Positions 44,671 to 58,200 of a DNA stretch of 64,000 bases are shown piece by piece; the stretch's first letter is position 1; each line of letters begins with the position of its first letter. The DNA comes from Neurospora tetraspora. Its lineage: Eukaryota; Ascomycota; Sordariomycetes; Sordariales; Sordariaceae. The translations under genes were made by a program, and so were the position numbers. The stretch spans positions 5,642,001-5,706,000 of the forward strand of contig NW_026944384.1 of the NCBI RefSeq assembly GCF_033439725.1, in the 5' to 3' direction. A model generated the notes under the pieces. It was not told the DNA's origin. It was given only the letters and a program-made list of their open reading frames with translations, and made no database searches.

Positions 44671-47101
44671 TCAGACAAAGGTGGGTGCAGTGTAAACCAA
44701 TGCGCCGAACATCATGGCACCGGTAGCTACACCTCCGAGGGCAACATAGCCGACCCGCTCGGCAATGTTGCGCAACCGTTGCCTCTTGGCTGGTCTATCA
44801 CTGTCGTCATCGTTAAGGCGAACAGTCGATGTAGCGACCGAGACAGGCAAATCGAGCGACTCAACTGTCACTGCGATTTTTGTCGCTGCCTCAGTAGAAC
44901 CTTCCATCGGTTCGTTGACTTCCTTATCCTCAGTAGAAGATTCGATCGGTTCGCCAACCTCCTTGTCCTTATCGACTTCCATGACTTCCATGAGTTCCAT
45001 GACTTCCTCTCTTTCGTTTGCGCCACTTGCTTCGGACTTCTGTACTTCGCTAGCGTGCCATGCAAGCTCTTCCTCGGTGCTAGACGAGATAGCCTCTGCC
45101 TTTCTCTTTCCTTTGCCTACTGGGGCATTCTCATCCATGATGTCGGAGATAGCGAGGCGTGAATACTCCCTAGCGACGGGCGAAGATTGCATCACGATTA
45201 CCTTGTTCTCCTTCCGAGCCTCAAAGAACTCTGCTTTGTCAGACGGATACCAGGGAGCTTCTGCCGTTCCTGCCACGGGTCCATTCAGTGGTTTGTGGAT
45301 CGGGGAAGCTGCTTCGGTATCTCCCGCCGATTTGTTTGACTTGGGAGTAGCCAGCTGAACATCGCGAGGATGAGTGAAGGATAAAAACAATGGATGATCG
45401 ACAGGATACGCTGCTGACCGCATATCTACAGGAGAGGCGGAATTGATTGGAGAGGTATTGCAATTGATGGCATCGCCACTTATGTCCGGAGTAACGAGGC
45501 GATTGATGCCATGGCCCTTGTCGTGGTTTGGTTCAGCCTCAATCTTAGATGTCGGACCAGTCACAACATTGCTGAGGTCTGGCATGGCCCAGTTGCTAGA
45601 AGGCTCCATCCCATAAACTCTTTCCGCCTCTGACTCTACATCTGAATCCTGGCCAACGGAAAAATCCGAATCGGACTCAGAGTAGGGGTAATCGTACTCG
45701 AAGCCTCTTTCAGAGGAATCGCCATCTAGGATATAGTTAGAAACAAGGCCCATTTGCGAATATTTACTCAACACTTACCACCACCCAAATTTCCTCCACT
45801 CACTTCCGAGCCAGCAGACTCAGGCTCATACTCAGGCTCATAATCAGAGCTCATCTCAGAGTCCCAATCATCATCATAAGATGCAGCGCGATACTGCGAT
45901 GCAATGGGATGCTGAGATGCAGTGGGTTGAAGGGCACCGACGTTCTGGGGCCAAACATTCTCTCCATCCGATCCACAATTGCTACAGTTGCTGTCGTTGC
46001 TGTCGATAGGGCTCTTCGGAGGTTGTGTGAATGCAATGTTCGGCTGTGATTGAGAGCCATTATTTTGATGGATGTCGTCCATTTCATCACTCTGGCACCA
46101 GTTTATCTCGTAGTCGTCATCCTGATCCAGATCGATAACTTGCTTCTGCGGGTTTGTGATGACATTGCCAGAGCCGACAGGGTGAGTTAGGTCAATCACC
46201 TCGCCCTTCCAGCTTCGCCCAGCTAGTCCACGTGCCGCCGATTGGGTGCCCTGCATCGACGGGTCAATGTTGGAGTCTTCGTCTTGGTACTCCATGTCGG
46301 AGTCTGATGCGTCGGGTACTTTGAATGTACTTGAAGCCCTCGGACTATTCCATGTTAGCATTGTATAATGCGAAAGTGAGGGCAACGAAGCATTTGCTCG
46401 ATGATCGCGCGAGAAGCAATGTTGACGTTGTATTGCTGTCTGCTAGGTTTGTAAAACTTACCGAGTAGTATCCGGCTCTGGCTTCGCTTTAGTGAGCTCG
46501 ATATACTCGAGACCTACTTTAACGATTGTAGGTGGGAACGTCTTTTTTCTCATGATATCGACGCCAAACCGGATGTTATCGCCGTCTTTTATTTCGACGA
46601 GATCGTCTTTCTCAAGTCGCTGGTCGTTTTCATTGATATAGGTTCCGTGGAGCGAGCCAAGGTCCCTTAATTTGAGCCTCTGCAAGATGACCATTACACA
46701 TTAGCAAAGGAGCAGGCAGATGGGCCCGCTGGGGAGGGAGGAGTAAGCCAACCTTCTGGGCAAAATCAGCGACGATCTCGGCGTGCTGTCGAGACATCAC
46801 CGGGCTGTCATACCACCCGTTCTGTGAACTGGGTACAAATCCTTTCGCGGACAGTTTGGAAGAGCGGCCGATTTTCAACGTCGGATTCTGGTTGTCCAAG
46901 ACAATGTACCGTCGCGAGAACGGATGGTCAGTGTAAGGATGCTGTGTTAACGAGATCGAGAATGCTGGGAGGAAGTTAGCACCGAATTAGCCGAGGACTC
47001 GCCCAGGAGGGGAAGGAGGCGTTTCTAGCCCTGATGAGTAGGTTTTGAGTGGACGTACCAGGCAGATTGCCAGTTGAGGCCGGCTCAGAGTTCGTGACCA
47101 T
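44671..47101 (-). CDS. FHA-domain protein with C-terminal membrane anchor, 697 aa, 5 exons
   Basis: An N-terminal FHA domain (about 15-140) binds phosphothreonine peptides in this family. Key residues are present: G47-R48 in KIGRSSKL, S72-x-x-H75 in SRQHAEI, and G97-T98 with N101 in SLHGTYIN. Exons on the minus strand are 47101-47059, 46964-46753, 46679-46462, 46344-45779 and 45725-44671 (698 codons with the stop). The second intron has a weak GTTGGC donor, but splicing joins two FHA strands correctly. The middle 500 residues are acidic and Ser-rich, with YEPEYEPE and repeated MELMEVMEV and EPxExSTEDKE strings. A basic KRQRLR cluster precedes one hydrophobic segment (about 672-694) at the very end, so it is probably tail-anchored in ER, mitochondrial or nuclear membrane. 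SLMAP/Far10 proteins share FHA plus tail anchor, but I see no long coiled coil here. Confidence 0.82.
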
Positions 47102-50024
47102 CTTGAACGTGTCAAGAATGGAATCGCTACAATTCTGCGCAGTTTCCTTCGAGGAAGTTAGACAAGTGGTGATCCTGTTTCTTGTCAGGAAGAATCCTGA
47201 TCGAGGCGGGACAGCAGGCCGCAGAGAGGTGATACCCGAGGTGCCGGACTGCTGGTGTGTTGAGAAAACGTTCAAGGCAGCAGAGCGCAGTGCCAGATGC
47301 GATACCAGAAGCAGCACAGACCGAGCCGAGGAGTGAGAGACTGGAAGTGCGTGCAGTGATTGAGCAGTGATGGTGGGGTGAAACGTGCTTTCTGGGTTGA
47401 TGTGAACTCGAGGTCTGCTACAGGTGAAGGAATGATGACCAAACAAGACGCAGCAGCCCGTAGCTAAGGTATCTGCAGACTGCAGCTGGAGGGCGGGGTC
47501 GAACGTGATTTCGCAGCGAGTCCAGCAAGACGGTCCTGTTGATGTGGAAGTTGTCGCTGGAAGGTTGAAAAGGAGCAGGAAGGAACGACGCTCAAATCGA
47601 GAAATGGATCAGTTAGTTGTGTTGGATAAAGGAGGTTGCGACTGGCAAGAGAGACGGATTCGGTAGTCGCACTTTCAAGGGTGCTTGCCCAGGCGACCGC
47701 CGACTTGTACCTCGAAATGGGAAAGAGCACTCCTCCTTTAGATAGCGAAAGTGCGGGGCCAGGGGGCTGCCTGATACACCGACCTGGGACCTCCATCTGG
47801 CCATGTCCACCTAGAGGTCACGGTACGTGTCGGGCAGCTTCTCCTGTCTCTTACAATTGGTGATACAAATGTGAATGCAATGATTTGTTCTGATTATCGT
47901 GCTTCGTGGCAGAGCAGATCACAGCGCTCCATCTTCCTTCATCCATCATGCCGTTTACCTTGGTGGAAGCACTCGAGCCATGGAAGCTGCACTCGAGCCG
48001 CACAACTAGGCCGCATCTACGAGGCACCAGGCTACCAGCAGGCAGGCAGACATCGAGTGGGAATGGACGGACACATGCGGTTACACAAGCTTGAGCTTCT
48101 TCCGTCGGATCTGTTTGTGCTCCGACTTGACCCCCTCCTCCCTTTGGTCCCTTCGTTCGTTTGCCAACGAGCCGGGCAACAACTGAGTCAGACTGGAGCC
48201 CTGTCACAACGATATGGTACCCGCTGTTTTTGATTTTTATTAACAATCCAAAATCCCCATGGCATTCATCATCCGGCGGCTTGTAATCGGTCAACTCCAG
48301 TGTTGATCATGTTTGAAAGCCGACGAGTTGTCGTCGGTTGAGACTCATGATGCCCCACTCCTGTTGCATGCTCCCCCAAGTGAACGACGACGGGACTGGA
48401 CGGGAGAGCTACGAAGTGCGGATAATGCGGAGCTATTGCTGGGAACAAAAGGACCGGGGAGAGCAGGGAGAGCAGGGCGGACAAGGGGCGGGCAGCTCAT
48501 GGCACGGGCAATGGAGTGACGGCACGTTGGTGGGGAAGAGGGGCGTCAGTACCTATCTTATCGCTTGCAAGGGCAGAGAGGGGGATTCACCGATCCGAGA
48601 CTCTCTCGAGACAACACCTTCTGTCGTTTCACGAATTCCATCGGGTGCCGCTCTTGTTGAACCTACCAGCAGTTCCTGTTTGATTTCCATGTCTTTTTTT
48701 GAGGCCGATTATGGATGATGAATGCTCGTGTTGGGCTCGGATGTTGAAAGGCTTCCCCAGGCCGTAAAGGTGCTCAGTGACAACCGGAGGATCCAACCCT
48801 AACCGCTTTTGGTTAGTGCGTTCATGGCTCATATGCAAGCACTTAAACCACATCCACGAGATGGATGGCAAGGCAACCAAAGGAACCTAGGTACACGGAG
48901 GGACTGGCACAAGATTAACCGCTTCAGTTTCCAAAGGTTGTGCTAATTTGAGTTGTTGACTAACAGCCCAGTGAGGAACATTAGAAATCTTCATGAGTTC
49001 ACATGTGATATCGACAACCGCTAACGAGAGAGGTTAGCTCCCGATTTGAGAAGCACAGGATTGCTCTGGAATTTCAAATACAGTAACAATTGAGTAATAC
49101 ATCGGAGCTGGCAAGATTGTCTTTTATTTGACGATTGCACATCCGGACATGTTGCTCTGCCGCTGTTCGGACTTTGGTTTTTCTTGCGATGCTGTTGTCG
49201 GTTCCCGTGCCAGGAATGTGGGATGCTCAGTAGTGACCCACCGAGATCTCCACCTATCATCATACAAAAAATAAGCGCCTAGTCTGCTACGGTCTCAATG
49301 CTGGTTGAGTAGTTCTAGCGACACCTAAAAGAGGCTTATACCAGCACATATTCGGTTGAGTCACAAATCACGATGCCATTCAAATCCTCAAACTATTGAA
49401 CAACCATGTCACAGCAAGAAGGCATTTGTCATTCACAAGGCAGAACAACAAACGAGAATATCAGAAATCGTGGCTGGTGCACACTAACAGAATGGGCCAA
49501 GCAATAAATCGTACGGTCTTGGCTCCGGCCACCGTTCGCCACTGCATCACCGTGCCCCTGGTCTCTCTGGCCCGCCTCAGTGCGTCATGCGTCACTCGTT
49601 CCCGGGCCCTGCAGCGGACGGGTCCCGAACTGCAATTCCAGTTGTTGATCCGCACATTTCTTCTCCTCTACAAAAACAAAATATTTTCCCGTCAGGACCA
49701 AGGAGAATCATCACCCGCCGTCTTATCCAGCCAACTTTGCCTCCGAATTTCAAATACCGACGACGGCACAATCCTACCTTCGACTTTATAAAAAGCACAC
49801 CCTCCCCGTATCTCATGGATTTTATGCTGAATACGACCTACTCATTCGAAAAGTCAGCAACTGCGATCAACAACTACAACGACCATTCACCACCCATACA
49901 CCAACCCGAGAAGTGATAGCCTTACGCGGCAAGCGATCGGAACTGCAAAAGACGACGACCGCCTAAACGAAGAATCTCAAATTTCTTCTCCGACAAACGC
50001 TGCATCCAGCACACACCCAACATC
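47102..50024. other. 2.9-kb divergent intergenic region
   Basis: It separates the FHA gene (-) and the IFRD gene (+). No coding sequence is supported. A TATAAAAA string at 49788-49795 lies about 235 bases before the IFRD start codon. Confidence 0.55.
49788..49795 (+). promoter_or_regulatory. TATA-like element upstream of the IFRD gene
   Basis: TATAAAAA about 235 bases before the ATG at 50025. It could serve as core promoter given a leader of about 200 bases; motif evidence only. Confidence 0.35.
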
Positions 50025-51407
50025 ATGCACGATTTACGCAAGAAAGCCCTCTTGGAGAGTGGCAAGACCGTTTCACGGAAGGCTAGAGCGCGGCCCGATC
50101 CCCCACGCTCTACTCTCTCCCCCGGCAATGGCTCTCCCGCAAGCTCGCGGCCCGGCTCACGGGCAACCTCAACGGCGGGGTCTCGAGCTGGAAGCCGTGT
50201 CCCCTCCGAGGACGAAGCGAGTGACTACGAGTACGACGACGCCATGACTATGAGCAGCGCCAACTCGGTGTCTGGCGAGGATGTTTACGAGGACGATACA
50301 AACAAAACGTGGCCGGAGAGGCTGCAAGACCGTATTGCGGAACTTCAGGATCGCAAGAGAAGCAGCGTTCAGGGCCGCGAGGCTACGCTGAAGGCATACG
50401 TACACATTCTGAAGCATCATTTTGCCCAGAAGTACATTGAGAAGAACATTTCCGACATCAACGCGGCCCTCCTCCGCAGCATCAGGAGCGGGAGTAGCGA
50501 TCAGGAACGCCTGCTCGCTCTCAAGGCACTTACAGCCACCATCCTTACCTGCCCCACGGAGACGGTATTTGATCATGTCTTTTCGGCACTCAAAGTAGCC
50601 TGTGAAAACGGAGAGGAGGACAAGATCAAGGTCGAGGCCATCACCGCTCTTAGCATCGCCGTGACCCTCGGGGGCGGTTCATCCAGCGCAGCAGAAGAAG
50701 TTCTCGACTTCCTCCTTGAAATCATCGAAAGCGACGGCCAAAGTGTCGGTGCCCCCGACAACGGTAGCGTCGTAGCAGCAGCTCTCCAAGCCTGGGCGTT
50801 TGTGGCCAGCTACGTGGACGACTTGAGCGTGCAGAGCGACCAAGCCATGGAGGCCTTCATGGAGCAGCTGGACAGCACTGACAGCGACGTCCAAACGGGT
50901 GCCGGCGTCAACATTGCTCTGCTATTTGAAGCTGCCCGCGACTACGAAGAAGAGACGGGCGAGAGCTCAGACATGCAGTACAACCAGCACAGGATCATGA
51001 CCCGCATGGCGGAGATCGTCCGCGACTCTTCCAAGACGGTTTCAAAATCAAACCGGAAACAACTGAAGGCCAACTTCCAAAGCATCATCACCTCTTTGGA
51101 ACGTGGCCTGGGTCCGGGATATTCGACTGCCGGTCGCGGTGCGGCGAATCCCCATACGGGAGGCTCCAAGTTGGAGATAAATGCCGGAGGCGAGGAGGAC
51201 TTCGTCGAGTTTGGATACCGTGAGAAGCTGCGGATTCATAACCAGTCTCTAATTATTGATACTTGGTCACTACACGCTCGCGTGGACACCTTGAAGACTG
51301 TCCTCGGTGGCGGTCTGGCGACACAATATATCGAGAACCCTGTGGTTAGGGAGGTTCTGAAGGGTGCGGACGTGGAGTATATAGCCAAGACTACCAAGAG
51401 GAGGTAG
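50025..51407 (+). CDS. Interferon-related developmental regulator (IFRD) family protein, 460 aa, intronless
   Basis: Member of the IFRD family of armadillo-like helical-repeat proteins. Mammalian IFRD1/2 act in transcription control and ribosome inactivation; a fungal role is not established to my knowledge. The sequence starts MHDLRKKALLESGKTVSRKA, the conserved N-terminal helix of the family, then has a Ser/Pro/Arg-rich stretch (about 25-60) and an acidic patch. ARM-like helices run from about 95 to 330 (ALKALTATILTCPTETVF). The C-terminal IFRD box has FVEFGYREKLRIHNQSLIIDTW followed by VREVLKGADVEYIAK. Length is typical (about 450). It is one exon with a plausible TATA-like element upstream. 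Confidence 0.9.
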   Translation: MHDLRKKALLESGKTVSRKARARPDPPRSTLSPGNGSPASSRPGSRATSTAGSRAGSRVPSEDEASDYEYDDAMTMSSANSVSGEDVYEDDTNKTWPERLQDRIAELQDRKRSSVQGREATLKAYVHILKHHFAQKYIEKNISDINAALLRSIRSGSSDQERLLALKALTATILTCPTETVFDHVFSALKVACENGEEDKIKVEAITALSIAVTLGGGSSSAAEEVLDFLLEIIESDGQSVGAPDNGSVVAAALQAWAFVASYVDDLSVQSDQAMEAFMEQLDSTDSDVQTGAGVNIALLFEAARDYEEETGESSDMQYNQHRIMTRMAEIVRDSSKTVSKSNRKQLKANFQSIITSLERGLGPGYSTAGRGAANPHTGGSKLEINAGGEEDFVEFGYREKLRIHNQSLIIDTWSLHARVDTLKTVLGGGLATQYIENPVVREVLKGADVEYIAKTTKRR

Positions 51408-54400
51408 CTCTGAATGATACTGGGATGGGAAATGAAGAAGGAAGGGGGGTTCAGTACATGACAGTATTAGGTGGCATTGTTACTTGGTTTCTCTTTGCAC
51501 GCATTTCTAGTTGTCAACAGGAGTCTTGGTATATCATTACTGTCTTTGCAAGGCTTTGTCGATTGTTTTTTATTTTCATCACATCTTATCATTCTTACTG
51601 CTCGATTTATACAAGTAGAGTTATGAGCCACAGCTCAGATAAGATGCTACGCCGATCAGCTTAGGTTTTCCTCTTCAACTACATCTTGCGTCCATTCGGA
51701 TGCCAACACCTGTTTTTGGACAATGGTTGTCATTGTATCAATGATCTGAGCTTCGCAATATCAACAGTTCCTCCAGCGACATAGATGACCTTCGATCCCG
51801 TCTGAGCTCGTGTAAACACTGGATATCAATATTTTTCACGACAATTCAGGTCGTGTGTTTCCAACCAGCAAGTCCAACTGCAGTGCAGTCATCATCTGCT
51901 CCAAGCAATACCCTAGAAGTCCCCGGGCGTAAGAGCGCACAACTTGAAGTCTTTCTTCCAAAGTACACATCACAACTGTTCGAGCGTCTTCGGGCTACGT
52001 AAATTATTAATGCACACTATAAACTCGAGTTGTTCATTGTCCCAGGCATGCCCCATGTCTCGCAAGCCCCTCATGTAATCTCCAACAGCTTCGACGAACG
52101 ATTGCGAGGGTAAGAGATCTGGTCCAGTTTATGGGCTTGTGGTACCCCCGTAATACTATACGAAACGCAGATGCAAACGAGCGAGGAACTGACTGCCTTG
52201 TCTACGATATCATTCTACCGTCAAATTTCAAGTCTACATACAACTTGGGTGCCGGTCGGGAGACTCGACTCGACTCTGAAGGGAGTTACCGTTTCATCAA
52301 CCTCCATAATGAATGGTAGCAGGTAATAAAGGTGGTTGTAACTTGATCCCGAACGTCATTAGCGCCAAGCATACCCGACTACATAGGTCCAACAGGGGCA
52401 ACGATCCGAAAACGTGGGAGAGACCAGTTCAGGAACCAAATTCAGCTAGCTAGCTAAACAAGGGCACCAAGAAGGCTCAAGGGCTGAGTTGTGAGCTGGG
52501 AACAGAATCAGGGCAGTCGGTCAATCTGTCGGTGATCTTCTCTGATCTTTTTGGCTTCCAGTGTTGGTGATAGTGACGGTACCTGGCAGCAGTTACTTGC
52601 TTATTAGCCGCGGCAGCAGCACAATCATCATCTGCAGCTCTGCCCTGCCCTGAACTCGGGACTCCTGGAGGCCTGTGCAATTTGTTTACCATTGATTGCG
52701 GGGCTACCGTTTCACCGTTTCGTTTTCTTGGGCCCGAGTTGGACAAGGCAACTGAAGGTGAGACGGTGAAGACGGAGGGGAAGACGGGAAACGGGACCAG
52801 CTCCGAACTGAAGCGGGCTGGCGGGTGAGTGAAGCTGATCAACACCCCCTTGACCTTGGATGGCTCGAGCTCTGGATCCAGTTTCGGTCGTCCCCAGCCG
52901 CCGGGAGGATCCACTTCTTTTTTACTTTTTGGGGATCATCCCCCATGCTCGTAGGTTTCTTGTTTGTGGCTGGTAAAGTTCGCTTTCGAGTTGCTTGCTG
53001 ATGTCTTGTCTCTTGTTTTGATATGCTGTATCAATCATCAACCGGGCCGATGGGAAGGGAGGAGGGAGGTGGTTGAAGATGAGTCTCTGAAGAAGGGATT
53101 GAAGAATTGACGGAGGGATAACCACAGAAAAGAAGAAACAGAAGCAAGGGGATATTGTAAACCAGGCTGTGCCACAATGACCGTTTACCTGAGCTTTCCA
53201 GCGACTCGTTTTCCATTTTATCATGTCACTGCCCTTTCGAAGGGGAGAACTTGAACGGAGCTGAGCTGCATAACGCTGCAGCAAGGCACCTCATAGCACC
53301 CCTGACTCCCACGCGCAATTGGCCGATAACCGTCGAGCATGGCCAGCACATCAAGCAAGGCCGGCCGTCGTCAGGCAAACCTAGGCGAATCAAGCCGTCC
53401 ATCAGGCAGTCGAGAAGATCAGGAAGGGAATGGAAAGAGAAGAACAAGAAGAAGAAGACGTGATGGATGAAACGGAACCAAGGCCGTGGGATGGTGAAAG
53501 TGACTCGACTGAGAAAAAAACGTGCTGTTGTTGCTGACGCTACTGCAGCTGTGGAAGTCGAACGTGAACCCATTCGGGAATCGAGCCAAGATATCCATGT
53601 GGGCGAGTCCCGTCCAGCTCCCCCAGTCCCAATTCGAACGCGGGCGCCGACTTTTGGCTCCTCTCCCAGACTCCCACCGCTCATTCGTCCCTCGCAAAAA
53701 GACTTGGGCTCACCACCGAATTGCCCCGAGGAGGAGAGCACCAATCCAGAGGCACCAGTCACTTTTTTCCCTCCCTCACACGTCAGTCGTAAATCTGCAG
53801 CAGCAAGTCGGGAGGTCGGGTTGTAAACAGATTCCCAAGAAGGGTCCAGGTTCCAGTGACGGACTTCACTAGGACCATCTTTTTATTATCCTCTCACTTT
53901 TTTGTGTGCTTCCCCTGCTGCTGCCAGCCTGCTCTACACGTTGGCAGGTATCTATAGCTCGACATATCGCATCCACCTCCACCTGGCACCCGAACGAGCG
54001 GAGAAATCTTGAATGATCGCTTGCGACACGCTTCCATTGCATGCGACAAACATTACTAGACCGACCACCTTTGAGGCCTGCAGCACGCACACGAGGAGAC
54101 GATTTACTTTCCATCTGCTCGGAATCCTGAACTAAGCCCGCCCTGGCCGATACATACAAGCGCGCGCGCATAGTGTAGAGGAAGTTTGAGGACGATACAT
54201 ATCGTACCTTACCGACCCTCTACCCTCCTCCATCTGGTACGTACCTTTGACATACCTTTAATCTATCAAACCCCCCAATGCCTCGTGTCAGCATCGGGCT
54301 GGACTGTCCTCTTAAAAGGGTTGTCCCATTGCTGCCCATATGCTGCCTCAAGTGCAGGGCAGGATTGCGCCGCCTCTCGATTTTTACGGGACGGAGCACC

Positions 54401-55252
54401 GCCGCCTACCTTGTCGCTAGCCTGCCTCCTTCCTGCCCTGTCATCCCATCCTATTGTTTTCCTTGGTGCGCGCTTGGCTCCCGTCAGGTTCAGGTTCCAT
54501 GTTCCCTCCCCTTGCCGATGCCGTATGTGCCATCATCTCAATCACACTGCAACTGCAACTGCACTGCACTGGGACTGACTACGGCGCACCTTGGCTAGGT
54601 TGCGCTTCCGTTTTCCAGTTCCAGTTCCAGTTCCCTCTTCCAGTCCTGTCTCCTCCTCCCCTCCATCCATCCAGCCTCTCCTCCTCCACTACCCAGTACT
54701 CATCCACACAACCTCTGTCCAAGAGAGAGAGGCGCACAGCTTGCATCTTACGCCGCCTCTCAGTTGGCGTCCCCAGTCAAACCAATCTGTTGGCTTTGCC
54801 ATTCTCTGACTGTTTCGCAATTCTACGCTTCTACGAGACGAATTAGCAGCTTACCCTGATTTCGTTGGTCCAGCTTCCAGTTTTTCTCTGACCACCAGAT
54901 TTTCCCGCAACCACCAGATGTCGCCCTGAACGGATCGAATAGAGAGACCGCGCAGCTTCGACTCGACAGAACGACGAACCTAATACCCCACGCGCCCTAT
55001 CCTGTTTTCTCCTCATTTTAATTACTACGAATATTCTTTTTTTATTTCGCCCTTTCGCAACGACCTCCCACCCTCCACCGAATTGCCGGGAAGAGCCTGC
55101 TTTTGAAGAACAGGAACAGGATTTGGCAACCGAACTGGCGGGGGACAGCTGCGCTACCCAAGCTACGACAAGGCCCACTCGCTTGACGACCGTCTGATCT
55201 TCGATAGCCTGGCCTAGCCCAACCATCTTTAGACACGCCCAACACCGACAAC
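51408..55252. other. 3.8-kb spacer upstream of the 1752-residue protein gene
   Basis: No gene is supported. Frames near 53226-53872 on both strands overlap each other and show only Pro/Arg/Ser bias. From about 54190 to 54830 the + strand is pyrimidine-rich, with TTCCAG tandems near 54616, which suits a long leader for the next gene. Confidence 0.55.
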
Positions 55253-58200
55253 ATGGGTGTCGAAACCAAAAAGAAGTCGTCCGAGCGACCACTACCCGTG
55301 CCCAGCGCGACCGAATCCTCGATAATGGGCCCTACCCAGAGTGAGCTGGGAACCGACGACAAGTCATCCTACTCGCTGCCTGAGGACGGCACCCCGGTCA
55401 CTATCAAGACACACAATCGAGGCAAATCGCAGACCTCGCTGTTGATCGAGTACTTCGAAGGAGGAAAAGGAGCCCCATCTGGAGACGGGCGCAAACCCAG
55501 CGTACGTGTTCGCCTCACGCCAAGCCACAAGTCCAATCGCAAAAGCAGCGGTTCCGATCGAGGTCGCATTGAAATAACAGAAGCAAAGTCAACGAGGAGG
55601 TCGAGCCAGAGCCGCCGCGCCGATCGCCATTCCCAAAACGCCCTTACCCGCAGCGAAAATGAGTTGATGTCCGTCTTGAGCGGAGGCGACGAAGACAACA
55701 ACTCGTACGCCTCTGCCACCGAGGAGAGCAACGTCAGTCGCAACATCGAGATCGAAATCGGCGAACGAAGTGAACGTAGCGCCAACCGACGCGCCCGCCG
55801 CCCTGCCAGCCCTTTGATCCCATCTGCTGATAGCAAGAATAGCAGCTACAATGCCGGCAACATGAGCGACATCTCGGCCATCCCGAGCGACAGTTTCCTC
55901 GACGAGCCCTACGTATCCCACAAGAACTCTGATGTCAAGAGCCCTGGTTCCAGGAGCAGGAGCCCCTTGCGCGGCGGGGATGCCCTTGCTGGCGCTGCTG
56001 CTGGTATCACAGCTGCTGCAGTTACTGACAAGCTCCGTACCAAGAGCCGAGATGAGAGCAGGAATCGAGAATACGAGCGCGGAGAGCGTGAAAAGGTATC
56101 GGTAACCAAGACGCGCGGGGACAAGGAGAAGAGCGGCAGTAGCAACCGCCTCCACAAGTCGACCAAGAGCCGGACCAGCAGTCTCAGCAAAGAGGAAAGG
56201 AGTTCGAAGCGCTCAGAGTCCCGATCCAAGCACAATGATTCCTTGGTATCGGGAGCGGAGTCAAGCATGCTTTCGACTGCAGCTGCCAGCCAACGCTCCA
56301 TGGGTGCAGAGTCGATGCGCTCAGGCCAATCCAAGGCTTCCTCAATCAACAACCCCAAGCTCTTGGAGACAGTAGAAGATGCCATTCGTCGCCTTATTCT
56401 TCCAGAACTCAATGCCTTGAAGAGAGAACAGAGCTTGCGTCAGGATCGTAAGGCCGCCTCGGCGACATCAAGTGCGACAACGGCTTCTAGGGACGAGGGC
56501 AGTGATAGGCGCCGGACGTCTAGAGCTGACAGAAACTCGGGCGCCACTCCCACACCCAAGGAACCTATCAAGATTGAGAAGCGAGACAGGGAAGCCCGCA
56601 ATGCCTTCGATGAGAGTCCGGCAGGAAGTGCCCTCAGCCAAGACACGAGAAGCGATGTGCATGATATTGACCACAGCCCCGCGGCAAGCACTGACCGTCT
56701 AAAGACTGCTGCTGCCGGTGCGGCTATGGGTGCGGCTGCGGCTGCAGCTCATGATAGCCTCAAGTCTCCTGGAGAGAACCGCAGTAGGAGGCGAAGACGT
56801 GAGTTGCGGAATCGTGCTGGTAATGAGCATGAGGATTATGATGATGATGCCTCCGATTTCCTCGCACCTGCTCCTCCGATGCCGTTAATGAGCGAGCTCA
56901 ACCCGTCGGACGTCACCAGAGCCTCTATCTTATCTGCCGACACGGATAGGCCTCACTCGGCTAGCGAGGAGATTGCACCGAAGCAGGATCAGAATGGCCA
57001 GTACCACACTGAGGATTCTACTCCGACACCCACCCGGACTCCGATTACTCTACTGTCATTGGGTACTCAACACGCCAATATCTCACATGGAGACCTGAAA
57101 CAGCTGCCACGTCAACGGGGTACCGAGAACCAGGACAACGACTACCACACCGGCGCACCGTCTGTTGAGTCCTATGATGATCTGGACGATTACGATGATC
57201 ACGAGCGGGAATACGGACATAGCCCATACGACTACTACAACACTCAAGAGGTGCCGCCTCCTCTCAAGTATGTTCCTTACCAACCTGAGAAGCGTGGTCT
57301 GAGCCCTATTCCCAGCGTCTCCGGATACACCGAAGGCAGTGAGGCGCCGAACCGCGATTCTCGCGCATTCGGTGGCTCGGTATCAAACGGCTCGCGTACC
57401 CCTGGCAACATGTCCGTAGCCAGCTTGAGGACACCGGGCATGGATCAGAGCAATGTGAGCGGAATGACCAACAGCGAGGTTGACGGCAATGGTCACGCTG
57501 TCCGTGCCGTGGGAGCCATCCCGAACTACGTCCACACCTCTGGTGTCGATTCCAACCATGCTTCGCTCGTTGAAGGCTCCATGGTGGATTCGCTCAGATC
57601 GAGCGGTATCAACCAGCAACCATACCGCAACTCGATGGCTACCAATGGAAGCCAAGAGGGTGACAGGCCAGACACTGCAGGTAACGATAGCCAGGCCTCA
57701 TACGACTACCAAGAATATGATCTTGATGAGTACGGAAGGAAGGTCCCAAGACAGCGCCATTACACCACCGCCTCAGAGGCTGCTATTACCAGCGCTGCGG
57801 TTGGTGCCGCCGCTGCTGCCCTCAGACAACAGGGCAAGCAGGAGAATCAGGGCACTTCTGAATGGCAAGGGGAAGGCGTACAGCGCAACAAGTCCTTCAA
57901 GGAGCGCGCCCAGAACGGATCTGGACCCGCACTTGAGCCAAAGCACAGTATCGACAGGATGTCGGACGTCTCTGTGCCCATCAAGTTGGGCTTCAGTGGC
58001 TTGCCGGATATCGGCGACCCGTTGCCAGACTTTGAGTACTGGAACGAGGATGATCTGATCACTAACCCATCGATGCTTAACGGAGAGGAAGGTGGTTGGG
58101 AGGGAGATGCTACTCCCAAGCAGCGCCCCCAGTCGTCCGTTGATGACTTCAACTACCGTCCTCTTGACGGCACTCACGATGCTCTGCAGAAGGGTCTCAA

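Noticed and set aside
44765-45358. A 197-codon + strand, Ser-rich frame
   Set aside because: It is antisense to the last exon of the FHA gene; composition follows from the acidic sense strand.
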